Notes under the pieces: generated by a model
Databases searched by the model: none
Seen by the model: only the letters and a program-made list of their open reading frames with translations
Told to the model about the DNA's origin: nothing
From: Calliopsis andreniformis
Taxonomy: Eukaryota; Arthropoda; Insecta; Hymenoptera; Andrenidae
Assembly: GCF_051401765.1 (NCBI RefSeq)
Contig: NW_027480564.1
Coordinates: 620,001-684,000 of the forward strand
Direction of reading: 5' to 3'
Length of the DNA: 64,000 bases
Translations under genes and position numbers: made by a program
Part shown: positions 13,167 to 25,835 of the stretch, in pieces
Numbering within the stretch: position 1 is the stretch's first letter
Layout: the number at the start of each line of letters is the position of its first letter

Positions 13167-14115
13167 GGACTGAGGGCTGAGGATTGAGGATTGAGGATTG
13201 AGGATTGAGGATTGAAGATTCAGTATTGACGATTGAAGATTGAGGATTGAGGATTGAGGATTGAAGATTGAGTATTGATGATTGAAGATTGAGGATTGAG
13301 GATTGAGGAATGAGGATTGAGGATTGAGGATTGAGGATGATGTCTGAGGGTTGAGGATTGAGGTTTGAGGACTGAGGACTGAGGATTGTGGACTGAGGAT
13401 TGAAGATTGGGTATTGAGAATTGAAGATTGACGATTGAGGATTGAGGATTGAAGATTGAGGATTGAGGATTGAGGATTGAAGATTGAGGATTGGGTATTG
13501 AGGACTGAACATTGAGGATTGAGGATTGAGGATTGAAGGTTGAATATTTATGAATGAAGATTAACGATTGAGGATTGAGGGTTGTGGATTGAGGACGAGG
13601 ACTGAGGGTTGAGTATTGTTACTTGAGGTCTGAGTATTGAGGATTGAGGATTGCGAATTGAGGATTTAAGATTGAAGATTGAGGATTGGGTATTGAGGAT
13701 TGTAGAATGAGGATTGAGGATTGAGGAATGAGGATTGAGGATTGAAGATTGAGTATTGAGGATTGAAGATTGAGGATTGAGATTTGATTATTGAATATTG
13801 TAGATTGAGTATTGAACCATGAGGATTCAGGATATTCTATTGTGTATTGAGAATTGAGGATTGATCGTTGAGTATTGAGGATTCATGGCTGAGGGTTGTG
13901 TGTTGAATATTGAGGGTTGAGGATTGAGGATTGTGGATTGAGGATTGAGGATTGAAGATTGAGTATTGATGATTGAATACTGAGGACTGAGGATTGAGGT
14001 TTGAGGATTGAGGATTGAGGATTGAGAATTGAGGATGAGGACTGAGGGTTGAGGATTGAGGTTTGAGGAATGAGGATTGAGGGTTGAGGATTGAGGGTTG
14101 AGGATTGAGGATTGA
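13167..14115. repeat. 949-bp tandem duplication, left copy
   Basis: The copy begins at GGACTGAGGGCTGAG, which occurs again at 14116. GAATATTTATGAATG near 13542 and ACCATGAGG at 13816 recur exactly 949 bp later. The only difference I noticed is TGTAGATTGAG near 13800 against TGTGGATTGAG near 14749. The unit is not a multiple of seven (135 heptamers plus 4 bases). Confidence 0.9.
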
Positions 14116-15066
14116 GGACTGAGGGCTGAGGATTGAGGATTGAGGATTGAGGATTGAGGATTGAAGATTCAGTATTGACGATTGAAGATTGAGGATTGAG
14201 GATTGAGGATTGAAGATTGAGTATTGATGATTGAAGATTGAGGATTGAGGATTGAGGAATGAGGATTGAGGATTGAGGATTGAGGATGATGTCTGAGGGT
14301 TGAGGATTGAGGTTTGAGGACTGAGGACTGAGGATTGTGGACTGAGGATTGAAGATTGGGTATTGAGAATTGAAGATTGACGATTGAGGATTGAGGATTG
14401 AAGATTGAGGATTGAGGATTGAGGATTGAAGATTGAGGATTGGGTATTGAGGACTGAACATTGAGGATTGAGGATTGAGGATTGAAGGTTGAATATTTAT
14501 GAATGAAGATTAACGATTGAGGATTGAGGGTTGTGGATTGAGGACGAGGACTGAGGGTTGAGTATTGTTACTTGAGGTCTGAGTATTGAGGATTGAGGAT
14601 TGCGAATTGAGGATTTAAGATTGAAGATTGAGGATTGGGTATTGAGGATTGTAGAATGAGGATTGAGGATTGAGGAATGAGGATTGAGGATTGAAGATTG
14701 AGTATTGAGGATTGAAGATTGAGGATTGAGATTTGATTATTGAATATTGTGGATTGAGTATTGAACCATGAGGATTCAGGATATTCTATTGTGTATTGAG
14801 AATTGAGGATTGATCGTTGAGTATTGAGGATTCATGGCTGAGGGTTGTGTGTTGAATATTGAGGGTTGAGGATTGAGGATTGTGGATTGAGGATTGAGGA
14901 TTGAAGATTGAGTATTGATGATTGAATACTGAGGACTGAGGATTGAGGTTTGAGGATTGAGGATTGAGGATTGAGAATTGAGGATGAGGACTGAGGGTTG
15001 AGGATTGAGGTTTGAGGAATGAGGATTGAGGGTTGAGGATTGAGGGTTGAGGATTGAGGATTGAGG
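14116..15066. repeat. 949-bp tandem duplication, right copy
   Basis: This copy continues base for base with the left copy up to about 15066. There the left copy would restart at GGACTGAGGGCTGAG, whereas this one continues into plain heptamers and the A anchor at 15197. Its right half also belongs to the older block shared with 11.2 kb. Confidence 0.9.
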
Positions 15067-17534
15067 ATTGAGGATTGAGGATTGGGGATTGAATATTGAG
15101 TACTGAGTATTGAAGATTGAGGACTGAGGATTGAGGATTGAGGATGGAGGATGAGGGCTGAGGGTTGAGGATAGAGGCTTGAGTATTGAATCCTGAGAAT
15201 TCGGGATATTCTATTGAGTATTGTGAATTGGGGATTGATGGTCGAGTACTGAGGACTGAGGATTGAGGATTGAAGGTTGAGTATTGAGGATTCAGAATTG
15301 AGGTTTGAGGGCTGAGGATTGAGAATTGAAGATTGAGTATTGAGGATTGAAGATTGAGGATTGAGGATTGAGGATTGAGCATTGAGGATTGAGGATTGAG
15401 GATTGAAGATTGAGGATTGAGGATTGAGGATTGAGGATTGAGCATTGAGGATTGAAGATTGAATATTGGTGATTGAAGATTGAGGATTGAATATTGAAAA
15501 TTGAGGATTGAGGATTGAGGATTGAGGATTGAGGATTGAAGATTGGATATTGAGGATTGAAGATTGAGGATTGAGGATTGAGGATTGAGGATTGATGATT
15601 GAAGATTGTGTATTGAGTGTTGAATATTGAGGATCGAGAATTGAGGATTGAGGATTGAGGATTGAGGATTGAAGATTGAGGATTGGGGATTGAGGATTGG
15701 CGATTGAGGATTGAGTATTGAGAATTGAGGATTGATGGTTGAGTATTGAGGATTCATGGCTGAGGGTTGTGTGTTGAATATTGAGGGTTGAGGATTGAGG
15801 ATTGAGGATTGAGGATTGAGGATTGAAGATTGAGTATTGATGATTGAATATTGAGGATTGAGGACGAGGACTGACGGTAGAGGATTGAGGTTTGAGGATT
15901 GAGGATTGAGGATTGAGGACTGCGGATTGAGGATTGAGGATTGAGCATTGAGGATTGAAGATTGAAGACTGGGGATTGAGGATTGAAGATTGAGAATTAA
16001 GGATTGAAGATTGTGGATTGAGGATCTAGGATTGGAGATTGATTATTGAGGATTGAAGATTGAGGATTGAGGATTGAGGATTGAGGATTGAGAATTGAGG
16101 ATGAGGACTGAGGAAGGAGGTTTGACGAATGAGGATTGAGGGTTGAGGATTGAGGATTGAGGATTGAGGATTGAGGATTGAGTATTGAGGATTGCGGATG
16201 ATGTCTGGGGGTTGAGGATTGAGGTTTGAGGACTGAGGACTGAGGATTGAGGACTGAGGATTGAGGATGGGGGCTGAGGGTCGGGGATTGAGGTTTGACG
16301 GCTGAGGACTGAGGATTGAGGATTGAGAATTAAGGATTGTTGATAGAGGATTGAAGATTGAGGATTGGGTATTGAGGATTGAGGATTGAGTATCTAGGAT
16401 TGGAGATTGATTATTGAGGATTGAAGATTGAGGATTGAGGATTGAGGATTGAAAATTGAGAGTTGAGGATGAGAACTGAGGGTTGTGGATTGAGGTTTGA
16501 GAAATGAGGAATGAAGATTGAGGATTGTGGATTGAGGTTTGAGGATTGAGGATTGAGGATTGAGTATTGAAGATTGAGTATTGATCACTGAGGATTGAGG
16601 ATTGAGGTTTGAGGACTGAGGATTGAGGATTGAGGATTGAGGATTGAGGATTGAGGATTGAAGATTCAGTATTGACGATTGAAGGTTGAGGATTGAGGAT
16701 TGAGGATTGAAGATTGAGTATTGATGATTGAAGATTGAGGATTGAGGATTGAGGAATGAGGATTGAGGATTGAGGATTGAGGATGATGTCTGAGGGTTGA
16801 GGATTGAGGTTTGAGGACTGAGGACTGAGGATTGTGGACTGAGGATTGAAGATTGGGTATTGAGAATTGAAGATTGACGATTGAGGATTGAGGATTGAAG
16901 ATTGAGGATTGAGGATTGAGGATTGAAGATTGAGGATTGGGTATTGAGGACTGAACATTGAGGATTGAGGATTGAGCATTGAAGGTTGAATATTGATGAA
17001 TGAAGATTAACGATTGAGGATTGAGGGTTGTGGATTGAGGACGAGGACTGTGGGTTGAGTATTGTTACTTGAGGTCTGAGTATTGAGGATTGAGGATTGC
17101 GAATTGAGGATTTAAGATTGAAGATTGAGGATTGGGTATTGAGGATTGTAGAATGAGGATTGAGGATTGAGGATTGAGGATTGAGGATTGAGGATTGAGT
17201 ATTGAGGATTGAGGATTGAAGATTGAGTATTGAGGATTGAAGATTGAGGATTGAGGATTGAGGATTGAGGATTGAGGATTGAAGATTGAGGATTGGGGAT
17301 TGGTGATTGACGATTGAGCATTGAGGATTGAAGATTGAATATTGATGATTAAAGATTGAGGATTGAGGATTGAGTGTTGTTGATTGAGGACGAGTACTGA
17401 GGGTTGAATATTGATGACTGAGGTCTGAGGATTGAGGATTGAGGATTGAAAATTGAGGATTGAGGATTGAGGATTGAGGATTGAGGATTGAAGATTGAGT
17501 ATTGAGGATTGAAGATTGAGGATTGAGGATTGAG
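15067..17534. repeat. HOR block related to 11.5-13.8 kb, with a heptamer-multiple deletion
   Basis: The first part matches about 11.5-12.7 kb at 3656 bp spacing. Near 16379 the sequence jumps from GGTATTGAGGATTGAGG straight to TATCTAGGATTGG, missing 105 bp (15 heptamers) present at about 12726-12830, so the spacing drops to 3551 bp. Further right it resembles 13.1-13.8 kb: GATCACTGAGG at 16583 against 13068. One A anchor lies at 15197. Confidence 0.75.
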
Positions 17535-18496
17535 GATTGAGGATTGAGGATTGATGATTGAAGATTGTGTATTGAAGATTGAAGATTGAGGATTGAGGAT
17601 TGAGGATTGAGGATTGAGGATTGAAAATTGAGGATTGAGGATTGAGGAATGAGGATTGAGGATTGAAGATTGAGTATTGAGGATTGAAGATTGAGGATTG
17701 AGATTTGATTATTGAATATTGTGGACTGAGTATTGAACCATGAGGATTCAGGATATTCTATTGTGTATTGAGAATTGAGGATTGATCGTTGAGTATTGAG
17801 GATTCATGGCTGAGGGTTGTGTGTTGAATATTGAGGGTTGAGGATTGAGGATTGAGGATTGAGGATTGAGGATTGAAGATTGAGTATTGATGATTGAATA
17901 CTGAGGATTGAGGATTGAGGTTTGAGGATTGAGGATTGAGGATTGAGAATTGAGGATGAGGACTGAGGGTTGAGGATTGAGGTTTGAGGAATGAGGATTG
18001 AGGGTTGAGGATGGAGGGTTGAGGATTGAGGATTGAGGATTGAGGATTGAGGATTGGGGATTGAATATTGAGTACTGAGTATTGAAGATTGAGGACTGAG
18101 GATTGAGGATTGAGGATGGAGGATGAGGGCTGAGGGTTGAGGATAGAGGTTTGAGTATTGAATCCTGAGAATTCGGGATATTCTATTGAGTATTGTGAAT
18201 TGGGGATTGATGGTCGAGTACTGAGGACTGAGGATTGAGGATTGAAGGTTGAGTATTGAGGATTCAGAATTGAGGTTTGAGGGCTGAGGATTGAGGATTG
18301 AAGATTGAGTATTGAGGATTGAAGATTGAGGATTGAGGATTGAGGATTGAGCATTGAGGATTGAGGATTGTGGATTGAAGATTGAGGATTGAGGATTGAG
18401 GATTGAGCATTGAGGATTGAAGATTGAGTATTGGTGATTGAAGATTGAGGATTGAATATTGAAAATTGAGGATTGAGGATTGAGGATTGAGGATTG
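17535..18496. repeat. Distal copy of the 1.5-2.5 kb left flank
   Basis: The stretch matches about 1500-2475 at 16035 bp spacing, including GTGTATTGAAG (17567 against 1532), the CATGG word near 17803 and GAATTC at 18169 against 2134. With the next feature it forms a dispersed duplication of about 3.7 kb. Confidence 0.8.
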
Positions 18497-21211
18497 AGGA
18501 TTGAAGATTGGATATTGAGGATTGAAGATTGAGGATTGAGGATTGAGGATTGAGGATTGATGATTGAAGATTGTGTATTGAGTGTTGAATATTGAGGATC
18601 GAGAATTGAGGATTGAGGATTGAGGATTGAGGATTGAAGATTGAGGATTGGGGATTGAGGATTGGCGATTGAGGATTGAGTATTGAGAATTGAGGATTGA
18701 TGGTTGAGTATTGAGGATTCATGACTGAGGGTTGTGTGTTGAATATTGAGGGTTGAGGATTGAGGATTGAGGATTGAGGATTGAGGATTGAAGATTGAGT
18801 ATTGATGATTGAATATTGAGGATTGAGGATTGAGGTTTGAGGATTGAGGACGAGAACTGACGGTAGAGGATTGAGGTTTGAGGATTGAGGATTGAGGATT
18901 GAGGACTGCGGATTGAGGATTGAGGATTGAGCATTGAGGATTGAAGATTGAAGACTGGGGATTGAGGATTGAAGATTGAGAATTAAGGATTGAAGATTGT
19001 GGATTGTGGATCTAGGATTGGAGATTGATTATTGAGGATTGAAGATTGAGGATTGAGGATTGAGGATTGAGGATTGAGAATTGAGGATGAGGACTGAGGA
19101 AGGAGGTTTGAGGAATGAGGATTGAGGGTTGAGGATTGAGGATTGAGGATTGAGGATTGAGGATTGAGTATTGAGGATTGCGGATGATGTCTGGGGGTTG
19201 AGGATTGAGGTTTGAGGACTGAGGACTGAGGATTGAGGACTGAGGATTGAGGATGGGGGCTGAGGGTCGGGGATTGAGGTTTGACGGCTGAGGACTGAGG
19301 ATTGAGGATTGAGAATTAAGGATTGTTGATAGAGGATTGAAGATTGAGGATTGGGTATTGAGGATTGAAGAATGAGGATTGAGGATTGAGGATTGAAGAT
19401 TGAGGGTTGAGGATCTAGGGTTGGAGATTGATTATTGATAATTGAAGATTGGGGATTGGGGATTGAGGATTGAGTATCTAGGATTGGAGATTGATTATTG
19501 AGGATTGAAGATTGAGGATTGAGGATTGAGGATTGAAAATTGAGAGTTGAGGATGAGAACTGAGGGTTGAGGATTGAGGTTTGAGAAATGAGGATTGAAG
19601 ATTGAGGATTGTGGATTGAGGTTTGAGGATTGAGGATTGAGGATTGAGTATTGAAGATTGAGTACTGATCACTGAGGATTGAGGATTGAGGTTTGAGGAC
19701 TGAGGATTGAGGATTGAAGATTGAGTATTGAGGATTGATGATTGAGGATTGAGGATTGAGGATTGAGGGTCGAGGATTGAGTATTGATGATTGAGGATTG
19801 ATGATTGAGGATTGAGGATTGAGGATTGGGTATTGAGGATTGAGCATTGAGATTTGAGGACTGAGGGCTGAGGATTGAGGATTGAGGATTGAGGATTGAG
19901 GATTGAAGATTCAGTATTGACGATTGAAGATTGAGGATTGAGGATTGAGGTTTGAAGATTGAGTATTGAGGATTGAGGATTGAGGATTGAGGATTGAGGA
20001 ATGAGGATTGAGGATTGAGGATTGAGGATGATGTCTGAGGGTTGAGTATTGAGGTTTGAGGACTGAGAACTGAGGATTGAGGACTGAGGATTGAAGATTG
20101 GTTATTGAGGACTGAAGATTGACGATTGAGGATTGAGGATTGAGGATTGAGGATTGAGGATTGAGGATTGAAGATTGAGGATTGGGTATTGAGGACTGAA
20201 CATTGAGGATTGAGGATTGAGGATTGAAGGTTGAATATTGATGAATGAAGATTAACGATTGAGGATTGAGGGTTGTGGATTGAGGACGAGGACTGAGGGT
20301 TGAGTATTGTTACTTGAGGTCTGAGGATTGAGGATTGAGGATTGCGAATTGAGGATTTAAGGTTGCAGATTGAGGATTGGGTATTGAGGATTGTAGAATG
20401 AGGATTGAGGATTGAGGATTGTAGATTGAGGATTGAGGATTGAGTATTGAGGATTGAGGATTGAAGATTGAGTATTGAGGATTGAGGATTGAGGATTGAG
20501 GATTGAAGATTGAGGATTGGGGATTGATGATTGAGGATTGAGCATTGAGGATTGAAGATTGAATATTGATGATTAAAGATTGAGGATTGAGGATTGAGGA
20601 TTGAGGATTGAGCATTGAGGATTGAGGATTGAATATTGATGATTGAAGATTGAGGATTGAGGATTGAGGATTGAGGATGGAGGATGAGGGCTGAGGGTTG
20701 AGGATTGAGGTTTGAGTATTGAATCCTGAGAATTCAGGATATTCTATTGAGTATTGAGAATTGAGGATTGCTGGTTGAGTACTGACGACTGAGGATTAAG
20801 GATTGAAGGTTGAGTATTGAGGATTCAGAATTGGTGTTTGAGGATTGAGGATTGAGGATTGAAGATTGAGTACTGAGGATTGAAGATTGAGGATTGAGAT
20901 TTGATTATTGAATATTGTGGATTGAGTATTGAATCATGAGAATTCAGGACATTCTATTGAGTATTGAGAATTGAGGATTGATCGTTGAGTATTGAGGATT
21001 CATGGCTGAGGGTTGTGTGTTGAATATTGAGGGTTGAGGATTGAGTATTGAGGATAGAGGATTGAGGATTGAGGATTGAGGATTGAAGATTGAGGGTTGA
21101 AGATTGAGGATTGAGGATTGTGGATTGAGGATTGAGGATTGAAGATTGAGGATTGAGGATTGAGGATTGAGGATTGAGGGTTGAGGATTGAGAACTGAGG
21201 ATGAGGACTGT
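18497..21211. repeat. Distal single copy of the 2715-bp unit
   Basis: The spacing is 16021 bp to copy II and 13306 bp to copy III for the CATGG word (near 18720, here CATGACTGAGG), for ATCTAGG and GATCACTGAGG landmarks and for GTTACTTGAGG (near 20310). GAATTC sites at 20730 and 20940 answer 4730 and 4940. On the right it runs into GACTGTGGGTTGAGG (21206), as copy III does at 7921. This locus therefore holds one unit between the flanks that hold two units at 2.5-7.9 kb. Confidence 0.85.
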
Positions 21212-21296
21212 GGGTTGAGGATTGAGGTTTGAGGAATGAGGATTGAGGGTTGAGGATTGAGGATTGAGGATTGAGGATTGAGGATTGAGGATTGAG

Positions 21297-22244
21297 GGTT
21301 GAGGATTGGGGATTGAATATTGCGTACTGAGGATTGATGATTGAGGATTGAGGATTGAGGATTGAGGATTGAGGATGGAGGATGAGGGCTGAGGGCTGAG
21401 GATTGAGGTTTGAGTATTGAATCCTGAGAATTCAGGATATTCTTGAGTATTGAGAATTGAGGATTGATGGTTGAGTACTGAGGACTGAGGATTTAGGATT
21501 GAAGGTTGAGTATTGAGGATTCAGAATTGAGGTTTGAGGGCTGAGGATTGAGGATTGAAGATTGAGTATTGATCACTGAGGATTGAGGATTGAGGTTTAA
21601 GGACTAAGTACTGAGGATTGAAGATTGAGTATTGAGTATTGATGATTGAGGATTGAGGATTGAGGATTGAGGATTGAGGATTGCGGATGATGTCTGAGGG
21701 TTGAGGATTGAGGTTTGAGGACTGAGGATTGAAGATTGAGGATTGAGGATTGAGGATTGAGGATTGGGGATGATGTCTGAGGGTTGAGGATTGAGGTTTG
21801 AGGACTGAGGACTGAGGATTGAGGACTGAGGATTGAGGATGAGGGCTGAGGGTCGGGGATTGAGGTTTGACGGCTGAGAACTGAGGATTGAGGATTGAGA
21901 ATTAAGGATTGTTGATAGAGGATTGAAGATTGAGGATTGAGAATTGAGAATTGAGAATTGAGGATGAGGACTGAGGGTTGAGGATTGAGGTTTGAGAAAT
22001 GAGGATTGAGGATTGAGGATTGATGACTGAGGATTGAGGATTGAGGATTGTGTATTAAAGATTGAGTATTGATCACTGAGTATTGAGAATTGAGGATTGA
22101 GGGTTGAGGATTGAGGGTTGATGATTGAATATTGAGGATTGAAGATTGAGGATTGATGATTAAGTATTGAGGATGGAGGATGATGGTTGAGTGTTGAGGA
22201 TTGAGGTTTGAGGACTGAGGACAGAGGATTGAGGATTGAGAATT
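21297..22244. repeat. Dispersed duplication, partner at 31005-31868
   Basis: GAATTC at 21427 matches 31135 (9708 bp) and GACAGAGG at 22220 matches 31844 (9624 bp). The difference of 84 bp is 12 heptamers. Both copies share the unusual A variant in which GATATTCTTGAGTATTG lacks the usual TAT, and both share GATGATTAAG and GATGGAGGATGATGG words. Confidence 0.75.
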
Positions 22245-22287
22245 GAGGATTGAGGATTGAGGATTGAGGTTTGAAAATTGAGTATTG

Positions 22288-23396
22288 AGGATTGAAGATT
22301 GAGTATTGAGGATAGACGATTGAGGGTTGAGGATTGAAGATTGAGTATTGAGGATTGAAGATTGAGTATTGAGAATTGAGGATTGTGGATTGAGGATTGA
22401 AGATTGAGGATTGAGGATTGAGCATTGAGGATTGAAGATTGAATATTGAAGATTGAAGATTGAGGATTGAGGATTGAGGGTTGTGGATTGAGGACGAGGA
22501 CTGAGGGTTGAATATTGATGATTGAGGTCTGAGGCTTGAGGATTGAGGATTGAAAATTGAGGATTGAGGATTGAGGGTTGAGGATTGAGGATTGAAGATT
22601 GGATATTGAGGATTGAAGATTGAGGATTGAGGATTGAGGATTGAGGATTGATGATTGAAGATTGTGTATTGAGGGTTTAAGATTGAGGATTGAGGATTGA
22701 GGATTGAGGATTGAGGATTGAAGATTGAGGATTGAGGATTGAGGATTGAGGATTGATGATTGAAGATTGTGTATTGAGGGTTTAAGGTTGAGGATTGAGG
22801 ATTGAGGATTGAGGATTGAGGATTGAAGATTGAGGATTGAGGATTGAGCATTGAGGATTGAGGATTGAAGATTGAGGATTGGGGATTGAGGATTGTCGAT
22901 TGAAGATTGAGTATTGAGAATTGAGTATTGATCGTTGAGTATTGAGGATTCATGGCTGAGGGTTGTTTTGAATATTGAGGTTTGAAGACTGAGGACAGAG
23001 GATTGAGGATTGAGAATTCAGGATTGAGGATTGAGGATTGAGGATTGAAAATTGAGTATTGAGGATTGAAGATTGAGGATAGAGGATTGACGATTGAGGA
23101 TTGAGGATTGAAGATTGAGTATTGAGGATTGAAGATTGAGGATTGAGGATTGAGGATTGAGGATTGAGGATTGAAGATTGAGGATTGAGGATTGAGGATT
23201 GAGGATTGAGGATTGAGCATTGAGGATTGAAGATTGAATATTGATGATTGAAGATTGAGGATTGAGGATTGAGGGTTGTGGATTGAGGACGAGGACTGAG
23301 GGTTGAATATAGATGATTGAGGTCTGAGGATTGAGGATTGAGGATTGAAAATTGAGGATTGAGGATTGAGGATTGAGGATTGAGGATTGAGGATTG
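22288..23396. repeat. Dispersed duplication, partner at 25429-26537
   Basis: GATAGACGAT at 22311 matches 25452, and the two GGGTTTAAG words at 22673 and 22778 match 25814 and 25919, a constant 3141 bp. The CATGG word here is followed by GTTGTTTTGAATATTG, a variant confined to this family and the 1381-bp array. This block is the likely source or sibling of the 1381-bp HOR unit. Confidence 0.8.
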
Positions 23397-24186
23397 AAGA
23401 TTGGATATTGAGGATTGAAGATTGAGGATTGAGGATTGAGTATTGAGGATTGATGATTGAAGATTGTGTATTGAGGGTTGAAGATTGAGGGTTGAGGATT
23501 GAGGATTGAGGATTGAGGATTGAGGAATGAAGATTGAGGATTGGGGATTGAGGATAGGCGATTGAAGATTGAGTATTGAGAATTGAGGATTGATGGTTGA
23601 GTATTGAGGATTCATGGCTGAGGGTTGTGTGTTGAATATTGAGGGTTGAGGATTGAGGATTGAGGATTGAGGATTGAGGATTGAAGATTGAGTATTGATG
23701 ATTGAATATTGTGGATTGAGGATTGAGGTTTGAGCATTGAGGACGAGGACTGACGCTAGGGGATTGAGGTTTGAGGATTGAGGACTGAGGATTGAGGACT
23801 GAGGATTGAGGATGAGGGCTGAGGGTCGGGGATTGACGTTTGACGGCTGAGGACTGAGGATTGAAGATTGAGAATTAAGGATTGTTGATAGAGGATTGAA
23901 GATTGAGGATTGGGTATTGAGGATTGAAGAATGAGGATTGAGGATTGAGGATTGAGGATTGAGGGTTGAGGATCTAGGATTGGAGATTGATTATTGAGGA
24001 TTGAAGATTGGGTATTGAGGATTGAGGATTGAGTATCTAGGATTGGAGATTGATTATTGAGGATTGAAGATTGAGGATTGAGGATTGAGGATTGAAAATT
24101 GAGAGTTGAGGGTGAGGACTGAGGGTTGAGGATTGAGGTTTGAGAAGTGAGGATTGAAGATTGAGGATTGAGTATGTAGGATTGGA
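23397..24186. repeat. Mosaic stretch with pieces of the 12.1-kb and 9.6-kb blocks
   Basis: The CATGG word near 23612 and GAGGACGAGGACTGACG near 23740 resemble 12.1-12.2 kb. GAGGGTCGGGG near 23822 through GTTGATAGAGG near 23883 resemble 9.65-9.73 kb, 19.26 kb and 31.47 kb. TATCTAGGATTGG appears near 24030 and 24237. Nothing other than satellite is visible. Confidence 0.65.
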
Positions 24187-25137
24187 GATTGATTATTGAG
24201 GATTGAAGATTGGGGATTGGGGATTGAGGATTGAGTATCTAGGATTGGAGATTGATTATTGAGGATTGAAAATTGAGGATTGAGGATTGAGGATTGAAAA
24301 TTGAGGATTGAGGATTGAGGATTGAGGATTGAGGATTGAGGATTGAGTATTGAAGATTGAGTATTGATCACTGAGGATTGAGGATTGAGGTTTGAGGACT
24401 GAGGATTGAGGATTGAAGATTGAGTATTGAGGATTGATGGCTGAGGATTGAGGATTGAGGATTGAGGATCGAGGATTGAGTAATGATGATTGAGGATTGA
24501 TGATTGAGGATTGAAGATTGAGGATTGGGTATTGAGGATTGAGCGTTGAGGTTTGAGGACTGAGGGCTGAGGATTGAGGATTGAGGATTGAGGGTTGAGG
24601 ATTGAGGATTGAAGATTCAGGATTGGGGACTGAGGATTGAAGATTCAGTATTGAGGATTGAGGATTGAGGATTGAGGATTGAGGATTGAAGATTCAGTAT
24701 TGACGATTGAAGATTGAGGATTGAGGATTGAGGATTGAAGATTGAGTATTGAGGATAGAAGATTGAGGACTGAGGATTGAGGATTGAGGATTGAGGATTG
24801 AGGATTGAAGGTTGAGGATTGGGGATTGAGGATTGACGATTGAGGATTGAAGATTGAGGATTGGGTATTGAGGACTGAACATTGAGGATTGAGTATTGAA
24901 GATTGAAGGTTGAATATTGATGAATGAAGATTAACGATTGAGGATTGAGGGTTGTGGATTGAGGACGAGGACTGAGGGTTGAGTATTGTTACTTGAGGTC
25001 TGAGGATTGAGGATTGAGGATAGCGAATTGAGGATTGAAGATTGAAGATTGAGGATTGGGTATTGAGGATTGTAGAATGAGGATTGAGGATTGAGGATTG
25101 AGGATTGAGGATTGAAAATTGAGTATTGAGGATTGAA
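24187..25137. repeat. Partner of the 9880-10830 duplication
   Basis: The constant spacing of 14307 bp is described for 9880-10830. GATTAACG near 24927 and GTTACTTGAGGTCTGAGG near 24987 are the clearest landmarks on the right side. Confidence 0.75.
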
Positions 25138-25835
25138 GATTGAGGATTGAGGATTGAGGATTGAGTATTGAGGATTGAGGATTGAAGATTGAGTATTGAG
25201 GATTGAAGATTGAGGATTGAGGATTGAGGATTGAGGATTGAGGGTTGAAGATTGAATATTGAGGATTGAAGATTGAGGATTGATGATTAAGAATTGAGGA
25301 TGGAGGATGAGGGCTGAGGGTTGAGGATTGAGGTTTGAGGAGTGAGGACAGAGGATTGAGGATTGAGAATTGAGGATTGAAGATTGAGGATTGAAGATTG
25401 AGGATTGAGGATTGACGATTGAGGATTGAGGATTGAAGATTGAGTATTGAGGATAGACGATTGAGGGTTGAGGATTGAAGATTGAGTATTGAGGATTGAA
25501 GATTGAGTATTGAGAATTGAGGATTGTGGATTGAGGATTGAAGATTGAGGATTGAGGATTGAGCATTGAGGATTGAAGATTGAATATTGAAGATTGAAGA
25601 TTGAGGATTGAGGATTGAGGGTTGTGGATTGAGGACGAGGACTGAGGGTTGAATATTGATGATTGAGGTCTGAGGCTTGAGGATTGAGGATTGAAAATTG
25701 AGGATTGAGGATTGAGGGTTGAGGATTGAGGATTGAAGATTGGATATTGAGGATTGAAGATTGAGGATTGAGGATTGAGGATTGAGGATTGATGATTGAA
25801 GATTGTGTATTGAGGGTTTAAGATTGAGGATTGAG

